A stretch of DNA of 64,000 nt from Mesonia oceanica (GTDB lineage Bacteria > Bacteroidota > Bacteroidia > Flavobacteriales > Flavobacteriaceae), in contig NZ_CABVMM010000004.1 of the NCBI RefSeq assembly GCF_902499555.1, positions 268,988 to 332,987 of the forward strand, given 5' to 3'. This document shows, one piece after another, positions 61,792 through 64,000 of the stretch. The notes beneath the pieces are model-generated. The model did not search any database and had not been told where the DNA came from. It saw nothing but the letters and a program-made list of their open reading frames with translations. A program made the translations under genes and the position numbers. Position 1 is the first letter of the stretch. Every line of letters starts with the position of its first letter.

Positions 61792-61852
61792 AAATATAAC
61801 CAAAGTATCTGCATAATTTTAATAATCAGAAACCTAACTAAAATTTAATATT

Positions 61853-63376
61853 ATGAGCAATACAGCTACCACATCGAAAACAGAGATAAAAAAACCTCAG
61901 TTTAAAAGTCAATATGAAAACTTCATTGGCGGTAAATGGACTTCTCCTACAAAAGGAGAATATTTTGAAAACATCTCTCCTGTAGATGGAAAAAGCTTTA
62001 CTAAAATTCCAAGATCTACAGAAGAAGATATAGAAAAAGCTTTAGATGCAGCATGGGCAGCAGCCCCTGAATGGAACAATTCTTCAGCAACATATCGTAG
62101 TAATTTACTATTAAAAATAGCTAACGTCATAGAAAATAACTTAGAAGCTTTGGCCAGAGCCGAAACTTGGGATAATGGGAAGGCCGTAAGAGAAACGATG
62201 GCAGCAGACATGCCATTGGCAGTAGATCATTTTAGGTATTTTGCCGGAGTAATTAGAGCTGAAGAAGGATCTGTTGCAGAACTAGATTCAAATACAGTTT
62301 CTTTAAACGTACCTGAACCTCTTGGAGTGGTAGGCCAAATTATTCCTTGGAATTTTCCAATTTTAATGGCCGCATGGAAAATAGCTCCAGCACTAGCTGC
62401 AGGAAACTGTGTCGTCCTAAAACCTGCTGAACAAACACCGGTAGGAATTTTAGTTTTAATGGAAATGATTGAAGATATTCTTCCTGCAGGGGTTTTAAAT
62501 ATCGTGAACGGTTTTGGTGTCGAAGCCGGGAAACCTTTAGCTTCTAACCCAAGAATCAATAAAATTGCATTTACTGGCGAAACAACTACGGGACAATTGA
62601 TTATGCAATATGCTTCAAAAAACATCATTCCGGTAACTTTAGAATTAGGAGGAAAATCACCTAATGTTTTCTTCGAAAGTATTATGGATGCCGACGATGA
62701 ATATTTCGATAAATGTATTGAAGGTGCTGTAATGTTTGCACTTAATCAAGGTGAAGTTTGTACTTGTCCCAGTAGAATTTTAATACAAGAGAGCATCTAT
62801 GAAAAATTTATCGAAAGAGTGATTGAACGTACCAATGCCATAAAACTAGGACATCCGCTAGATCCAAACACGATGATGGGAGCACAAGCGTCTAACGATC
62901 AATATGAAAAAATCCTGAATTATATCAATATTGGTAAAGAAGAGGGATGTGAAGTATTAGCTGGTGGTGAAGCTGCTTACAACGAAGGACTCGATGGCGG
63001 TTATTATATTAAACCCACTATCTTAAAAGGAAACAATAAAATGAGAGTATTCCAAGAAGAAATTTTTGGACCTGTGGTTTGTGTGACCACTTTTAAAGAT
63101 GAAAAAGAAGCCATTGAAATTGCAAACGATACTTTATACGGTCTTGGAGCTGGAGTTTGGACGCGTGATACACATCAAGCTTATCAAATTTCTAGAGCTA
63201 TTAAAGCAGGACGTGTTTGGGTAAACTGCTATCATAATTACCCAGCACACGCACCATTTGGAGGTTACAAAAAATCAGGAATTGGAAGAGAAAACCATAA
63301 AATGATGCTAGATCACTATAGACAAACTAAAAACATGTTAATCTCTTATGACAAACAAAAATTAGGATTCTTTTAA
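61853..63376 (+). CDS. NAD-dependent aldehyde dehydrogenase, acetaldehyde type
   Basis: The 507-residue enzyme oxidises aldehydes to acids. Motifs are [32 protein letters not shown], the catalytic glutamate in [12 protein letters not shown], and the catalytic cysteine in [14 protein letters not shown]. The double-cysteine EVCTCPSR variant is characteristic of the ExaC/AcoD-like acetaldehyde dehydrogenases. It overlaps the DUF779 gene by one base and lies downstream of the AraC-type direct repeats. Confidence 0.96.
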   Translation: MSNTATTSKTEIKKPQFKSQYENFIGGKWTSPTKGEYFENISPVDGKSFTKIPRSTEEDIEKALDAAWAAAPEWNNSSATYRSNLLLKIANVIENNLEALARAETWDNGKAVRETMAADMPLAVDHFRYFAGVIRAEEGSVAELDSNTVSLNVPEPLGVVGQIIPWNFPILMAAWKIAPALAAGNCVVLKPAEQTPVGILVLMEMIEDILPAGVLNIVNGFGVEAGKPLASNPRINKIAFTGETTTGQLIMQYASKNIIPVTLELGGKSPNVFFESIMDADDEYFDKCIEGAVMFALNQGEVCTCPSRILIQESIYEKFIERVIERTNAIKLGHPLDPNTMMGAQASNDQYEKILNYINIGKEEGCEVLAGGEAAYNEGLDGGYYIKPTILKGNNKMRVFQEEIFGPVVCVTTFKDEKEAIEIANDTLYGLGAGVWTRDTHQAYQISRAIKAGRVWVNCYHNYPAHAPFGGYKKSGIGRENHKMMLDHYRQTKNMLISYDKQKLGFF

Positions 63377-63738
63377 TGGAAACTCCTAGAGTAAAAATCA
63401 CAGAAAGAGCAATAGAAGTCATCCAACAACTTAAAGAGAAACATGGCGAATTGATGTTTCATCAAAGTGGAGGTTGTTGTGATGGCTCTTCTCCTATGTG
63501 CTTCCCAAAAGGAGATTTAATGTTAGATAATTCAGATATTCTCCTCGGTGAAATTGCTAATTGTGAATTCTATATTTCTAAAGATCAATTTGAATATTGG
63601 AAACACACACAACTTACCGTAGATATAACACAAGGTAGAGGTTCTAGTTTTTCATTAGAAATCCCTCTTGGACTTCGATTTATTATAAAATCAAAATTAT
63701 ATACAGAAGAAGAACAAAAACAATTAAAACCTATCTAG
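63376..63738 (+). CDS. DUF779 protein
   Basis: The 120-residue protein matches DUF779, a small family usually encoded beside acetaldehyde-type aldehyde dehydrogenases. The cysteine cluster QSGGCCDGSSPMCFPKGD and the segment QFEYWKHTQLTVDI are typical. The cysteines may bind metal or redox partners; the function is unknown. Its ATG overlaps the dehydrogenase stop by one base (TAATG). Confidence 0.95.
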   Translation: METPRVKITERAIEVIQQLKEKHGELMFHQSGGCCDGSSPMCFPKGDLMLDNSDILLGEIANCEFYISKDQFEYWKHTQLTVDITQGRGSSFSLEIPLGLRFIIKSKLYTEEEQKQLKPI

Positions 63739-63741
63739 CAT

Positions 63742-63771
63742 AAAAGCTCGACAAATTTGTCGAGCTTTTTT
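63742..63771 (+). terminator. Intrinsic terminator after DUF779 gene
   Basis: AAAAGCTCGACAAA and TTTGTCGAGCTTTT form a perfect 14-bp inverted repeat ending in a T run. Confidence 0.93.
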
Positions 63772-63879
63772 ATAATATAATTTTTCTTCAGGTTTTACCA
63801 ATCTTTGTTGTCTTTTTAAGAGAATAAATAACAGCCCAAGATGGACAAAGTATCCGTCTTATTTGATCATCCTAGATCA

Positions 63880-63914
63880 AAAAAAAGGCCCTTCACTTTA
63901 TAGTGAAGGGCCTT
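63880..63914 (-). terminator. Terminator of the rRNA operon
   Basis: AAGGCCCTTCACTA and TAGTGAAGGGCCTT form a strong stem directly beyond the 5S rRNA 3' end, followed on the minus strand by a run of eight T. Confidence 0.93.
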
Positions 63915-63920
63915 GTAAAA

Positions 63921-64000
<80 letters not shown>

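Overview
The window is an AT-rich piece of a Bacteroidota chromosome, most likely a marine member of the Flavobacteriaceae. The evidence is: TAnnTTTG-type -7 promoter elements in place of sigma70 -10 boxes, few strong Shine-Dalgarno sequences, a fused ccoNO oxidase gene with a one-haem CcoP, many SxxC lipoproteins, and protein families typical of flavobacteria. Genus cannot be fixed by reading alone. The window opens inside a pyruvate carboxylase gene (minus strand, C-terminus off the edge) and closes inside a 5S rRNA gene (minus strand), so an rRNA operon lies to the right.

Layout. 1-5.3 kb: pyruvate carboxylase, an AIM24-family protein, deoC and thioredoxin. 5.4-12.1 kb: a PAS histidine kinase with FixL-like residues, a response regulator fused to a CRP/FNR-type DNA-binding module, a serine hydrolase, a universal stress protein with hemN, and a truncated haemoglobin operon. 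12.2-16.8 kb: small membrane and hydrolase genes, a YgiD-type dioxygenase and a Bax-inhibitor protein. 17-29.9 kb: CoA hydrolase, CstA, and the complete cbb3 oxidase locus (ccoI-pdxH, then ccoS-ccoNO-ccoQ-ccoP-ccoG-ccoH-SafE-like), with REP-like palindromes in the gaps. 30-32.4 kb: a DUF6134-type protein and a histidine kinase/response regulator pair whose regulator is split by a frame change at a run of seven A. 32.7-39 kb: an accessory island. 39.1-63.7 kb: housekeeping genes (mnmE, msrA, nif3, lpxK, gap, lipA, murB, valS and others), a large hybrid sensor kinase, a secreted CBM48 protein, and an AraC-controlled aldehyde dehydrogenase with DUF779.

Two things stand out. First, four promoters (usp-hemN, globin operon, ccoS-ccoNOQP, ccoI-pdxH) each carry a 12-bp palindrome of form TGAY-N4-RTCA. 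In all four its centre lies exactly 33 nt from the centre of a TAnnTTTG-like -7 element, which puts it near -41.5 from the expected start site. This is class II CRP/FNR activator geometry and links these genes into one low-oxygen regulon. The obvious candidate regulator is the REC-CRP fusion at 6655-7707 with its adjacent FixL-like kinase, a compact counterpart of FixL-FixJ-FixK.

Second, the accessory island is a compact minus-strand array: a frameshifted C-terminal remnant of an Eco57I-like restriction-modification enzyme, a three-helix membrane protein, three tandem tiny basic proteins sharing a G[NQ]TI[PR]KP-x3-LxP motif, a GIY-YIG nuclease, a HEPN-like RNase candidate and an HNH-like protein. 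An RloA (ABC-type ATPase)/RloB (TOPRIM-like) pair follows. The block from the membrane protein to the HNH gene has very tight spacing and looks like an undescribed defence or conflict module. Functions there are inferred from motifs only.
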